DNA of 17,607 bases from Candidatus Pacearchaeota archaeon (GTDB taxonomy: Archaea; Nanobdellota; Nanobdellia; Pacearchaeales; GW2011-AR1), in NCBI GenBank assembly GCA_002687255.1, contig NYZR01000002.1, positions 1 to 17,607 of the forward strand, read 5' to 3'. Each line of letters begins with the position of its first letter. The first letter of the stretch is position 1. Under the pieces are notes generated by a model. That model searched no databases. It saw nothing but the letters and a program-made list of their open reading frames with translations, and was not told where the DNA came from. Below are positions 1-7,279 of this stretch, one piece after another. The translations under genes were made by a program, and so were the position numbers.

Positions 1-489
1 ATGGAATGGGTTGCTGAGCAGGTTGATCCTGAGGCAACGCTTGTTGGCTATGAAGCTGCTGCATTGCCACAAAGATCTAAGGCGACATTAAAAGGTGCTG
101 TTGAGAGGGCAGGAAAGGAAAATAAGGTTTATATGATAAATGCGGGTCCTGGAGGTTGGGAAGAGTTTCTTAGCATGCATGGGGGGCGGACCGATGTCGC
201 TGCTGAGGTTTTGGTTGAAGAGATTGATCGTTTACATAAGTATGCCATTGATGAGCCTCCTAAATTTCCTGCCGCCTTTACTGAAGAGCAAGCGTGGGCG
301 GGGGCTGATAAGTTTGGAGGGAAGGCAAATTTACAAGCAGCTGCTGAGATCTTGAAGCAATATTATGATGCTGAAGGATTGAAGGCTTATCATAAAGCTT
401 TGGATGGTGATGAGGGGTCTGGTAAAGCAGAGGCGCTTGAGGTGCTTGCTCCTGTCCCGCTCAGAGCGGTTGCTCCCCAGGTTTCTTAG
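1..489 (+). CDS. Unrecognised protein, possibly 5'-truncated by the window edge
   Basis: The frame is open from base 1, where an ATG happens to sit, to a TAG at 487-489 (162 aa). Because the window begins here, the true start may lie upstream and this may be only the C-terminal part of a longer protein. I do not recognise the family. The product looks soluble, with alanine- and lysine-rich helical stretches from about residue 90 onward and no clear membrane segment or signal peptide. A glycine-rich turn with an INAGPGGW motif lies near residues 46-53. Codon use is less G/T-biased than in the following genes, with more A-ending codons. It precedes a promoter-driven glycosyltransferase gene by 56 bases, so it is probably a separate transcription unit. 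Coding status is supported by the long open frame and by the TATA box that follows its stop; function is unknown. Confidence 0.6.
   Translation: MEWVAEQVDPEATLVGYEAAALPQRSKATLKGAVERAGKENKVYMINAGPGGWEEFLSMHGGRTDVAAEVLVEEIDRLHKYAIDEPPKFPAAFTEEQAWAGADKFGGKANLQAAAEILKQYYDAEGLKAYHKALDGDEGSGKAEALEVLAPVPLRAVAPQVS
457..469. repeat. Small hairpin near the end of the first gene
   Basis: CCGCT at 457-461 and AGCGG at 465-469 form a perfect 5-bp stem with a CAG loop, about 20 bases before the stop codon. It is GC-rich compared with its surroundings. It could be chance or a weak 3'-end structure; no T-run follows directly. Confidence 0.25.
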
Positions 490-515
490 GATTATATATG
501 TTTGAGTGGCATGAA

Positions 516-524
516 CTTTATAAG
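516..524 (+). promoter_or_regulatory. Archaeal TATA box for the gene starting at 546
   Basis: CTTTATAAG is centred at 520, 26 bases upstream of the ATG at 546. There is no clear Shine-Dalgarno motif at optimal spacing, so the mRNA is probably leaderless or nearly so. The position supports 546 as the true start. Confidence 0.7.
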
Positions 525-545
525 GCATTGATGAGAAGATGAGGG

Positions 546-1697
546 ATGGATTGGATTGTGTGCACGACTATTAATGAGCCGACGTTTCTTTGGGATTACC
601 ATGAGAACCTGAAGAAGTTTGGGAACTTGGATAAGGTTGGTGTGGTTGTTGTGGGGGATCAGAAGGAACATGAGAACGCTCGGAAGGTGATTGCCGACGT
701 GCAAGCTGCAGGGTTGACCGTTGAGTATTTGGATGTGGCAAAACAGGAAGCTTATCTGGCTAAGTGGCCTGAAGTTGCTGCGATCATCCCTTGGAAGTCT
801 GATAATCGGAGGAACGTTGGATATTTGTGGGCTGTGGAGCATGGGGCGGAGAGGGTGATTAGTATTGATGATGATAACTTTCCCTTGAAGGACGAGAACT
901 TTTACGGGGCGCATAGTGTTGTTGGAGCGAGCGAGCGGCTGCATACCATTAAGAGCGAGAACAATTGGGTTAATATTTGTCGGTTGTTGGATTTCAATTA
1001 TCCTGTTCCTGTGTATCCTCGGGGCTTTCCACATAAGCGGAGATTCAAGGATACATTTGATGTTCGGTTTCTTGCAGGATTTGAAAAGGAAGATGCTAAG
1101 AGGATTACGTTGAGTGCTGGGCTCTGGACTGAAGATCCTGATGTGGATGCGATTACTCGTTTAACACTGCCTGTGCAAGGAGAGAAGTATAATCAAGGAG
1201 ATCAACAATTTGTTTTAGGAACTGGGCAAAGTTGTCCGATCAATACCCAGAATACGTGCTTCCATCGGGACGTGTTGCCAGCGTATTATTTTGTGTTGAT
1301 GAGTGAGCAGGGAGAGGGAAACTTTTTGATTCACAGATTTGGAGACATCTGGTCAGGGTTCTTTGCGAAGAAAGTTGTTGATGCTATGGGGGATGCTGCG
1401 GCGATCGGTCGACCTGTCTGTTCCCATAGAAGGAACGTGCATGATATTTTAGATGACTTGCGGGTTGAGATGAATGGGATGTTGTTGACGGAGAAGTTGT
1501 GTGATTTTCTTGAGGAAGTGACTTTGACGAGGACAGAGAGTTATTGTGATGCGTATGAAGAGTTGGCGGAGAAGTTGCGGATGTGGGTTGAGGGAAAGAG
1601 AGAAGAGTTGGCGGAGCCTGAGTTTACGTATATGTTGAGAGTTACTGATTGTATGAAAGTGTGGTGTGGTGTGAGTAGGAAGATTCTTGCCCAATAA
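546..1697 (+). CDS. GT75/STELLO-like glycosyltransferase (reversibly glycosylated polypeptide fold)
   Basis: This is a 383-aa soluble protein. The N-terminus (IVCTTINEP, residues 4-12) looks like a GT-A nucleotide-binding strand. The segment SDNRRNVGYLWAVEHGA (85-101) followed by SIDDDN (106-111) resembles the acidic DDD/DXD metal and nucleotide-sugar motif of the GT75 (RGP/UDP-arabinopyranose mutase) and STELLO families. Downstream, CFHRDVLPAYYF (238-249) and HRFGDIWSGFFAKK (263-276) resemble the conserved C-terminal block of RGP proteins, where a G-R-x-D-D-x-W-A-G pattern is typical. A role as cytoplasmic glycosyltransferase or sugar mutase in surface-glycan synthesis is inferred; substrate and donor cannot be read from sequence. 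The start is fixed by the TATA box 26 bases upstream. The next gene's promoter begins right after its stop, so it appears to be transcribed alone. Family-level match is from memory of motifs, without a search. Confidence 0.72.
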   Translation: MDWIVCTTINEPTFLWDYHENLKKFGNLDKVGVVVVGDQKEHENARKVIADVQAAGLTVEYLDVAKQEAYLAKWPEVAAIIPWKSDNRRNVGYLWAVEHGAERVISIDDDNFPLKDENFYGAHSVVGASERLHTIKSENNWVNICRLLDFNYPVPVYPRGFPHKRRFKDTFDVRFLAGFEKEDAKRITLSAGLWTEDPDVDAITRLTLPVQGEKYNQGDQQFVLGTGQSCPINTQNTCFHRDVLPAYYFVLMSEQGEGNFLIHRFGDIWSGFFAKKVVDAMGDAAAIGRPVCSHRRNVHDILDDLRVEMNGMLLTEKLCDFLEEVTLTRTESYCDAYEELAEKLRMWVEGKREELAEPEFTYMLRVTDCMKVWCGVSRKILAQ

Positions 1698-1713
1698 GTG
1701 GACATTGATAATC

Positions 1714-1722
1714 CTTTTATAG
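1714..1722 (+). promoter_or_regulatory. TATA box for the membrane glycosyltransferase at 1743
   Basis: CTTTTATAG is centred at 1718, 25 bases before the ATG at 1743. It lies inside the extra N-terminal codons that a GTG start at 1698 would add. It therefore argues for 1743 as the translation start. Confidence 0.6.
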
Positions 1723-1742
1723 TCAAATTGGATCGTCTTTTG

Positions 1743-3368
1743 ATGAAGTTGGATAGGATTTTGTTGTCGCTGTTAGGTGTTGGTTTGCTTTTGAGGTTTG
1801 TGTTGATTTTTGTGACTCCTCTTGAGCATCTCGTTCAGATTATGTCGGATGACGGGTTCATTGCGATGCAGATCATGCGGAACGTTGTTGAATCGGGTGT
1901 TGTGAGTTTTGATGGTGTCGTAACTACGAACGGCTTTCAGCCATTGTATTATCTGATCTTGTTACCTTTCTTTAAGTTGCTGAGTGGGGTGGTTGCTTAT
2001 GAAACTATTGCATTGGTTATGTTGAGTGTGTTTGATGTGTTGACTGCTTGGGTATTGTATTCCTTAGTTTCTATGTATTATTCTGATCGGACTGCGAAAT
2101 TGACGGCTGCATTTTGGCTGTTCAATCCGGGGACACTGTTCATTATGTTGATGGGTGTTGAGGCTTCGGTTTCTGCTTTCTTCTTAGGGGTTTTTGCATT
2201 AAGTTATGCCAAGGTGAAACGGGGTCGGCATCTTACTGGGGCGAAGCTTGTTGGTCTTGGTTTTCTCTGGGGGCTACTTTTCTGGGCTCGGACGGAGTTT
2301 GTCTTGTTGGGGCTGCCTTTATTGGTTGATGCGTGGTGGCATCTTCGGAGGAAACGTGGTCTTAGAGCAGGAAAGAGTTTAGGCATGTTAATTGCCGTTG
2401 GACTTGCTGCGCTGCTGACCGTGTTGCCATGGTTATGGTTTAGTTGGTCTTTGACGGGACATGTGAGTCAAGATAGTGGTAGGGCAATTTATGCTTTGAC
2501 TCATGTGGTTCCTTGGAGTTTGGGATTGTTTGTGACGAAGGCCTGTGTATTTCTAACGAAGTATGCCTTGAAAGTGGGGAATAATTTAGGAAGTATGGCC
2601 CTGTTTGGACTGATGCTTGGTGTTTTGTTCAGGATTGTGAGTCCTAGTCGTGAGGGCCGGGGGAGTTGGTTGTGGTTGGTTGGTGTGGCTTTGTTCCTGG
2701 CTGCTTTGATTCCTGAGCCGAATTTGGGTTTGAGCGCTGATGCAACACAGTTGGCTTTGTTAGTTGGTCTGGGGGTTGTGAGTTTTGTGGGGACTATTGG
2801 AGGGCTGCGTGGTTTTTCTTCTGAAGGGGAGTTAGGGAAGATGTTGAGAGAACAAGGCTATCTCTTGGGATTTGCTGTATTGCATGTCCTATTCTATACG
2901 ACGTATCTCTGGCTCGTTCAAGCTTGGCATATTTTCTCGGTTTTATTCATAGGGGTGCTGTTCCTTGTTCCCCCCTTGTTTCGGACGTTGTTAAAACAAA
3001 AGAGATTCCTGATGATTGGTTTTGTATTCTTCGTTTTGTTGGTGAAGATTTTTGTTCTTTGGAGCACCCCCAGTATGCCATGGCAAGTTGATATGTATCA
3101 TGCGGGCGTCTGGCTTGGGGAGAATACGGTAGAGGGGACTGTTGTGGGGGCGTTCGATGCGGGGATTGTGGCTTACTTCTCGGAGCGGGAGACAGTTAAT
3201 TTGGATGGTGTGGTCAATCGGGAAGCGGAGGTTGCTTTCAGAGAAGGTTGGACTGAACGGTATATTGCCGAACGAGGTGTTTCCTATTTGATGGGAGATA
3301 AGTTGGTTCCCGATGGTTTTGTTGAAGTGCAGAGGTTTGGGGATGAAATTATTTTCGAGCGTCGATGA
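1743..3368 (+). CDS. GT-C family multi-pass membrane glycosyltransferase (PMT/GT39-like)
   Basis: This is a 541-aa integral membrane protein with about ten or more hydrophobic helices. The first extracytoplasmic loop carries SDDGF (residues 35-39), the acidic pair typical of GT-C enzymes, followed by TTNGFQPLYY (61-70), a motif common in GT39-like proteins. After the last helix a soluble tail of about 100 residues contains GAFDAGIVAYFSERETVNLD, the kind of domain often seen at the end of these transferases. Such enzymes use a polyprenyl-phosphate sugar outside the membrane to glycosylate a lipid or protein; the acceptor here is unknown. A GTG directly after the preceding stop (1698) would add 15 residues, but a TATA box at 1714-1722 favours the ATG at 1743. 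Its 3' end overlaps the convergent FkbM methyltransferase gene by 20 bases. Confidence 0.8.
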   Translation: MKLDRILLSLLGVGLLLRFVLIFVTPLEHLVQIMSDDGFIAMQIMRNVVESGVVSFDGVVTTNGFQPLYYLILLPFFKLLSGVVAYETIALVMLSVFDVLTAWVLYSLVSMYYSDRTAKLTAAFWLFNPGTLFIMLMGVEASVSAFFLGVFALSYAKVKRGRHLTGAKLVGLGFLWGLLFWARTEFVLLGLPLLVDAWWHLRRKRGLRAGKSLGMLIAVGLAALLTVLPWLWFSWSLTGHVSQDSGRAIYALTHVVPWSLGLFVTKACVFLTKYALKVGNNLGSMALFGLMLGVLFRIVSPSREGRGSWLWLVGVALFLAALIPEPNLGLSADATQLALLVGLGVVSFVGTIGGLRGFSSEGELGKMLREQGYLLGFAVLHVLFYTTYLWLVQAWHIFSVLFIGVLFLVPPLFRTLLKQKRFLMIGFVFFVLLVKIFVLWSTPSMPWQVDMYHAGVWLGENTVEGTVVGAFDAGIVAYFSERETVNLDGVVNREAEVAFREGWTERYIAERGVSYLMGDKLVPDGFVEVQRFGDEIIFERR

Positions 3369-4101
3369 TGCCTATGCCTGGTTCGTTTGAAGCCCGATGA
3401 GAAACTTGGAAGTTGTTCTTTTTGAGGAACGTGAGGAGTTTGTTGAGGTTTATGTTGGGGTGATATTCCATAACGATATGTTTGATCTTCTTGAGATCTG
3501 TCTTTGTGGTGTTGAAAAGGATATCTTCTTCGGCCCCTTCGACGTCTAATTTTAGGAGATCGACTTTTTTGATTTTTTGTTTTTTGAGGATTTGTGAAAG
3601 AGAGATTGTGGGGACTGTGATGCTCTTTCCGGTTTTGTTATGTAGGGAATGGGTTGCTGGGCCCTTATGATTCAGGTAGAATTTTGTTGTGCCTGATTTT
3701 CCTGAGACTGCTTCTGCGTTGATGCTGACTTTTTCGTTGAGATCGTTCATGGCGATATTTCTTACGAGGAGTGCTGTGTTTTCTGGGAATGGTTCGTAGG
3801 CGTAGACCTTTTTCGTGTTCTGATTTTTTGCTGCCAAAGTAGTAAATGTTCCTATGTTTGCTCCGAGGTCTAGGATTATTGCTTTTTTTGGAAGTGCTTG
3901 TAGGGCCTCGTGATACTGTTTATCTTGGAAAACTTCTTTGATCATTTGGATGTCTGGAATCCCTGGACGGACATTGAATTTGAGGCCGTTGTGGAGCTTT
4001 ATTATTGAGGGTTTTTTGTAGAATTTTTTCCAGAGTGCTAGGACCTTAAACGGCTGCTTGAAAAGGCGTTTGGTTTCTCGGAATGTTTTGATGGGCCTCA
4101 T
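3349..4101 (-). CDS. FkbM-family SAM-dependent methyltransferase
   Basis: The 250-aa product has the FkbM order of motifs: SAM-binding ILDLGANIGTFT (residues 76-87), AYEPFPEN (101-108) as the acidic motif II, and LLKLDVEGAEEDIL (182-195), the signature of the family. FkbM-type enzymes O-methylate sugars or polyketides, so methylation of a surface glycan is the likely role here. It is the last gene of a reverse operon: its ATG overlaps the stop of the GT4 gene by 4 bases. At the 3' end it overlaps the convergent membrane glycosyltransferase gene by 20 bases. The protein is rich in K, N and I, unlike the G/V/R-rich products of forward genes; this follows the strand composition bias rather than suggesting transfer. 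N-terminal residues 1-35 are basic and may contact membrane or glycan. Confidence 0.88.
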   Translation of the reverse strand: MRPIKTFRETKRLFKQPFKVLALWKKFYKKPSIIKLHNGLKFNVRPGIPDIQMIKEVFQDKQYHEALQALPKKAIILDLGANIGTFTTLAAKNQNTKKVYAYEPFPENTALLVRNIAMNDLNEKVSINAEAVSGKSGTTKFYLNHKGPATHSLHNKTGKSITVPTISLSQILKKQKIKKVDLLKLDVEGAEEDILFNTTKTDLKKIKHIVMEYHPNINLNKLLTFLKKNNFQVSHRASNEPGIGIIDARK

Positions 4102-5207
4102 TTTTCTTGCTCCAAGGCATTCAAGATGCCTTCAACATAAACTTCGTTCGAGAATTGCCGAGCACGAGCTTCACAGGCTTTTCGCATGCTTTTTGCTTTT
4201 TTTGCAGTTAGAGAACGGACGCCTTTTTCTATAGCTTCAGGTTTTGAAGAAGGAATGAGGATTCCTGTTTTGTTGGGAAGAATAGTTTCCTTGAATCCAG
4301 CGGCGTTGACGGCGATCGCAGGCTTTCCTGCAGACATGGATTCTATGGGGCCCATTCCGAAATCTTCAAGGTCTGTTGCGGAGATTGTAGCAATACAAGA
4401 CCCATAAAGATCTTGCAGTTTCCTTTCTGAAACGAAGCCGAGGATTTGTATGTTGTCGTAGCCTTTTGCGAGAGCTTCGAGAGCTGCACGTTGAGGGCCG
4501 TCGCCAACAACTACCAGATTTTTATCTGGCAACTGATGGAATGCTCTGATGATTTTATCGACATTTTTATCTCCTGTTAGACGGGAGACGGAGAGGTAAT
4601 GATCGCCTTGATTTTTCCAGCGGAAGCGAGTGATGTTTACTGAGGGGAAAACTACACTGATGTCCTCTGCTTTTTTTGGGTAGACACTTGTTAAACGTTC
4701 TTTGACATTCTTTGAGTTTCCGAGGATTTTGCTGACGTGTTTGATGTCTTGTTGATCCTGTCTTTTCAGGAGCGAGAGGTATGGCTTGATCGCCATTTTT
4801 TTGATGATCTTTCCCTTGTGGAGGTTGACATTGTGTTTTTCCGCATCAGATCCGTCCCAGCCGTAAATATAGGAGAGTGGTTGCGTAGAGCGCCAAACTG
4901 CTGGTTTGTTATTTCTTGCTGCTGCGATGGTATGGAAACCAAAGAGGAGGAAGGCATCATAGCCTTTCAGTTTAAGATTACGATAAAAGCGACGCTGGTA
5001 GAATGTATTGAGGCCTGCGGGGAGGCGCTTTTTGAAGAAAGGTTTGATATTGTAATTCTTGAATTCTGGGTAGGTATTCTTTGGCTCATAATAGCCAACG
5101 TAGACGTCTGTCTTTGGATATGCTTGGAGAAAGTTGAGAATTTCTTTTTCGATGCCTCCTGGATTGGCAATGAATTCTGCAATGAGTGCTATTTTTTTCT
5201 GTTTCAT
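4098..5207 (-). CDS. GT4-family glycosyltransferase (GT-B fold)
   Basis: The 369-aa protein has the GT-B retaining glycosyltransferase pattern. An N-terminal glycine loop NPGGIE (residues 15-20) is followed by the donor-binding half starting at SVSRLTGDKN (206-215). VVVGDGP is near 232-238, and the EX7E motif EDFGMGPIE (281-289) binds the nucleotide sugar, followed by MSAGKPAIA. It probably adds a sugar to a lipid-linked oligosaccharide in the cytoplasm. It is the middle gene of the reverse operon, sharing a 4-base ATGA overlap with the upstream GT2 gene and another with the downstream FkbM methyltransferase, so the three are likely co-translated. The sugar donor cannot be told. No transmembrane helix is evident. 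Confidence 0.88.
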   Translation of the reverse strand: MKQKKIALIAEFIANPGGIEKEILNFLQAYPKTDVYVGYYEPKNTYPEFKNYNIKPFFKKRLPAGLNTFYQRRFYRNLKLKGYDAFLLFGFHTIAAARNNKPAVWRSTQPLSYIYGWDGSDAEKHNVNLHKGKIIKKMAIKPYLSLLKRQDQQDIKHVSKILGNSKNVKERLTSVYPKKAEDISVVFPSVNITRFRWKNQGDHYLSVSRLTGDKNVDKIIRAFHQLPDKNLVVVGDGPQRAALEALAKGYDNIQILGFVSERKLQDLYGSCIATISATDLEDFGMGPIESMSAGKPAIAVNAAGFKETILPNKTGILIPSSKPEAIEKGVRSLTAKKAKSMRKACEARARQFSNEVYVEGILNALEQEK

Positions 5208-6079
5208 CTTGTGTTTTTATTGAGGTAGACTTTTCTTGCTATGCCTTCGAGTGTTCCGAAATAACGGGTGATGATGAAGAGGAACATCCAAGGGAAGAAG
5301 AGATCGTAGTTTTTTGTTTGGATGGTTTTTTTGATAGTTAGGAGAGTGATGAGGATTGGGGAGATTAGCAGTAGAAGAAATGGTGCTAGTAAGTTTATCA
5401 AAGGGGTGGTTAGAAGTGTGTTGTTTAAGGATGCGCCAATCCAGCGACTTTGTTTGTAGACCTCGTTCAGTGTCTCTGGATTTTTATGATAGCACTTTGC
5501 TTTTGGGACCCTGATAGATGTGGCTCCGTGGTCGTAATAGAATGTGAGATCATCCGCATATCCGTATTTAGAATTGAAACCCCCCATTTTTTGAAAGGAA
5601 GATTTTAGGATAGCACGAAAGATGTAACCCTTTTCTTGATCAATGTAGTCCTTGAAATACGTGCCCCAGCAGCGGCTCCATACGTTCTTGGGATTTGAAG
5701 CGATTTGTTGTCCATCTTCCGTGCCGATGGTCTTTCCCGATTGGATGGGTTTGATGAGTTCTTTGAGATAGCCTTTATCGAAGGTCATGTCTGCGTCAAC
5801 AAGAATGAGGACTTCTCCTTTTGCTTGTTGTGCTCCAAGATTTCTTGAGACTCCTGGGCCTTCATGCTTTCCCTTAAGAAGTTTGAGTTGTTTGTTTGCT
5901 TTTGCCAATCTTTGGATTATTTCTCTAGTATTATCTGTTGATCCGTCATCAACTATGATGATTTCTTTTGCAGGATAGGACTGAGTAAGCAGAGATTTTA
6001 GGCAGGATTCTATAGAATTTTCTTCGTTATATGCGGGAATTATGACACTGAGATTTGGTTTCGTGAGTTTTCTTGGCAT
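5204..6079 (-). CDS. GT2-family glycosyltransferase with C-terminal membrane segments
   Basis: The 291-aa protein begins with a classical GT2 domain: LSVIIPAYNEENSIE (residues 10-24), IIVDDGSTDNT (41-51), the DXD equivalent LVDAD (93-97), an acidic ADD (175-177) and QSRW (210-213) near the end of the catalytic part. Two hydrophobic stretches follow, about 226-250 and 259-275, anchoring it to the membrane; a short basic tail ends the protein. A TTG at 6091 would give four extra residues, but the ATG at 6079 lies 26 bases from a TATA-like box and is preferred. It opens the reverse operon and its stop overlaps the ATG of the GT4 gene. Role: transfer of a sugar to a polyprenyl-phosphate or to a growing glycan at the inner face of the membrane (inferred). 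Confidence 0.87.
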   Translation of the reverse strand: MPRKLTKPNLSVIIPAYNEENSIESCLKSLLTQSYPAKEIIIVDDGSTDNTREIIQRLAKANKQLKLLKGKHEGPGVSRNLGAQQAKGEVLILVDADMTFDKGYLKELIKPIQSGKTIGTEDGQQIASNPKNVWSRCWGTYFKDYIDQEKGYIFRAILKSSFQKMGGFNSKYGYADDLTFYYDHGATSIRVPKAKCYHKNPETLNEVYKQSRWIGASLNNTLLTTPLINLLAPFLLLLISPILITLLTIKKTIQTKNYDLFFPWMFLFIITRYFGTLEGIARKVYLNKNTR

Positions 6080-6093
6080 CGGATGAGGCAAGC

Positions 6094-6100
6094 TTTATAA
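6094..6100 (+). promoter_or_regulatory. TATA box of the forward operon starting at 6123
   Basis: TTTATAA is centred at 6097, 26 bases before the ATG at 6123. It lies inside a short palindrome, AGCTT-TAT-AAGCT, at 6091-6103, so it could in principle be read from either strand or serve as an operator. Confidence 0.65.
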
Positions 6101-6101
6101 G

Positions 6102-6109
6102 CTATATAA
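6102..6109 (-). promoter_or_regulatory. TATA box of the reverse GT2-GT4-FkbM operon
   Basis: On the reverse strand the box reads TTATATAG, centred at about 6105, 26 bases upstream of the ATG at 6079. It lies downstream of the forward TATA box at 6094-6100, so the two promoters interlock within the 43 bases between the divergent starts. Confidence 0.55.
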
Positions 6110-6122
6110 CTCTTTCCTTGAA

Positions 6123-7277
6123 ATGGCCAAAATATGCCTTATCGAACTGCAGCCTTTCCCGACGACGATAGGTGGTGGGATCACGCATTTGAATGAGTTG
6201 GCGAAGGAGTTGTTGAAGAGGGGGCACGAGGTGACGATTATTACATCCCCTCCAGGGAAGAAGTTTACATTAGACAAGGGTCTTGAGAAATTGAGGTTGC
6301 ATCATGTTGGAATTGTGCATAAACCGCTCGCTTCGTTCAAAGGTCTTGGCAAAGCTAAATATTTTATCTGGCGGTTAAAGTTTGAACGGTCGTTTGTGAA
6401 GGGCGTGCAGGAAGTTTTGAAGCGTGAAGAGTTTGATGTAATTAACACGCAGAGTGCTATTACGACGTCGTTGCCTTGTAGTTTGTTGAAGAAAAAGTTT
6501 TTCATCACAGCTCATGGGGTGCACCATCACGGGTTCCAGAAGTTGTATCGGAAGCAGAAGGATTGGGCGGTTGCTGAGTTAGGAGGCCGACTGTATAAGT
6601 GGTTAGAGCCGTATAATGTGAAGCGGGCTGAGAAGATTATTTGTTTAGGGCACGACTCCCTTGAGCATTATTCGAAGATGAAAGAATGTGTGATCATTCC
6701 GAACGGGATCGATACGAAGAGGTTTTCTCCGGGCCAGGGAGCCAGAGGAAAGACTATCGTTTCTGTGGCGAGGTTTACGGAGCAGAAAGCTTTGGACAAG
6801 TTGTTGTTGGCGATGGATGATTTGAAAGACTACAAGGTTAATATGGTCGGTCTCGGCCCTCTCGAGCCGATGGTGAAGAAGATGTGTTCTGAACGGAAGA
6901 ACTGCGAGTTTTTGGGGTATAAGACACAAGAGCAGATTGTTCCGTATAATAAGAGAGCGAGGTTTACGATTTTGCCATCGTTGTTTGAGGGGTTGCCGAT
7001 TGCCATGTTAGAGGCTATGTCTTGTGGAGTTATTCCCATTACGACCCCAGTAGGAGATATTCCGTTGACTGTGAAAGACGGGAAGACCGGCTTTATTCTG
7101 AAGGACAACTCAGCAAAGACTATTGTTGAAACGGTTCGGAGAGCAGAAAAAACAAACTTGAAGAAAATAAGTAAGGCGTGTTCAGATTTGATTGAGAAAG
7201 AATATAGTTGGGTGAAGATTGTGGACAGGTTCTTGGATGCGTGGGGGATTTCTGATCCACCTCGTAGAGGAGAGTGA
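6123..7277 (+). CDS. GT4-family glycosyltransferase (GT-B fold)
   Basis: The 384-aa protein starts with a Rossmann strand and glycine loop (TTIGGGITHLNELAKEL, residues 14-30), typical of GT4 enzymes. The acceptor half contains the ITAHGVHHHG segment (128-137). The hinge has IPNGIDTKRFSPG (192-204), then SVARFTEQKALDKLL (214-228), VGLGPLEP (242-249) and the EX7E motif EGLPIAMLE (289-297). It is expected to add a sugar to a lipid-linked glycan. The start at 6123 is fixed by the TATA box 26 bases upstream. It is the first gene of a four-gene forward operon, with only 2 bases between its stop and the ATG of the HprK-like gene. Confidence 0.88.
   Translation: MAKICLIELQPFPTTIGGGITHLNELAKELLKRGHEVTIITSPPGKKFTLDKGLEKLRLHHVGIVHKPLASFKGLGKAKYFIWRLKFERSFVKGVQEVLKREEFDVINTQSAITTSLPCSLLKKKFFITAHGVHHHGFQKLYRKQKDWAVAELGGRLYKWLEPYNVKRAEKIICLGHDSLEHYSKMKECVIIPNGIDTKRFSPGQGARGKTIVSVARFTEQKALDKLLLAMDDLKDYKVNMVGLGPLEPMVKKMCSERKNCEFLGYKTQEQIVPYNKRARFTILPSLFEGLPIAMLEAMSCGVIPITTPVGDIPLTVKDGKTGFILKDNSAKTIVETVRRAEKTNLKKISKACSDLIEKEYSWVKIVDRFLDAWGISDPPRRGE
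7266..7272 (+). promoter_or_regulatory. Ribosome binding site that favours the ATG at 7280
   Basis: AGAGGAG ends 7 bases before the ATG at 7280 but only 1 base before the alternative GTG at 7274. The spacing favours ATG 7280 as the start of the HprK-like protein. Confidence 0.5.
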
Positions 7278-7279
7278 GT

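Noticed and set aside
498..542. A 14-codon open frame (MFEWHELYKALMRR) between the first two genes
   Set aside because: Its body contains the TATA box of the next gene at 516-524 and it has no ribosome binding site or independent support.
1698..1742. GTG start at 1698 for the membrane glycosyltransferase
   Set aside because: A TATA box at 1714-1722 lies inside the added codons and points to the ATG at 1743.
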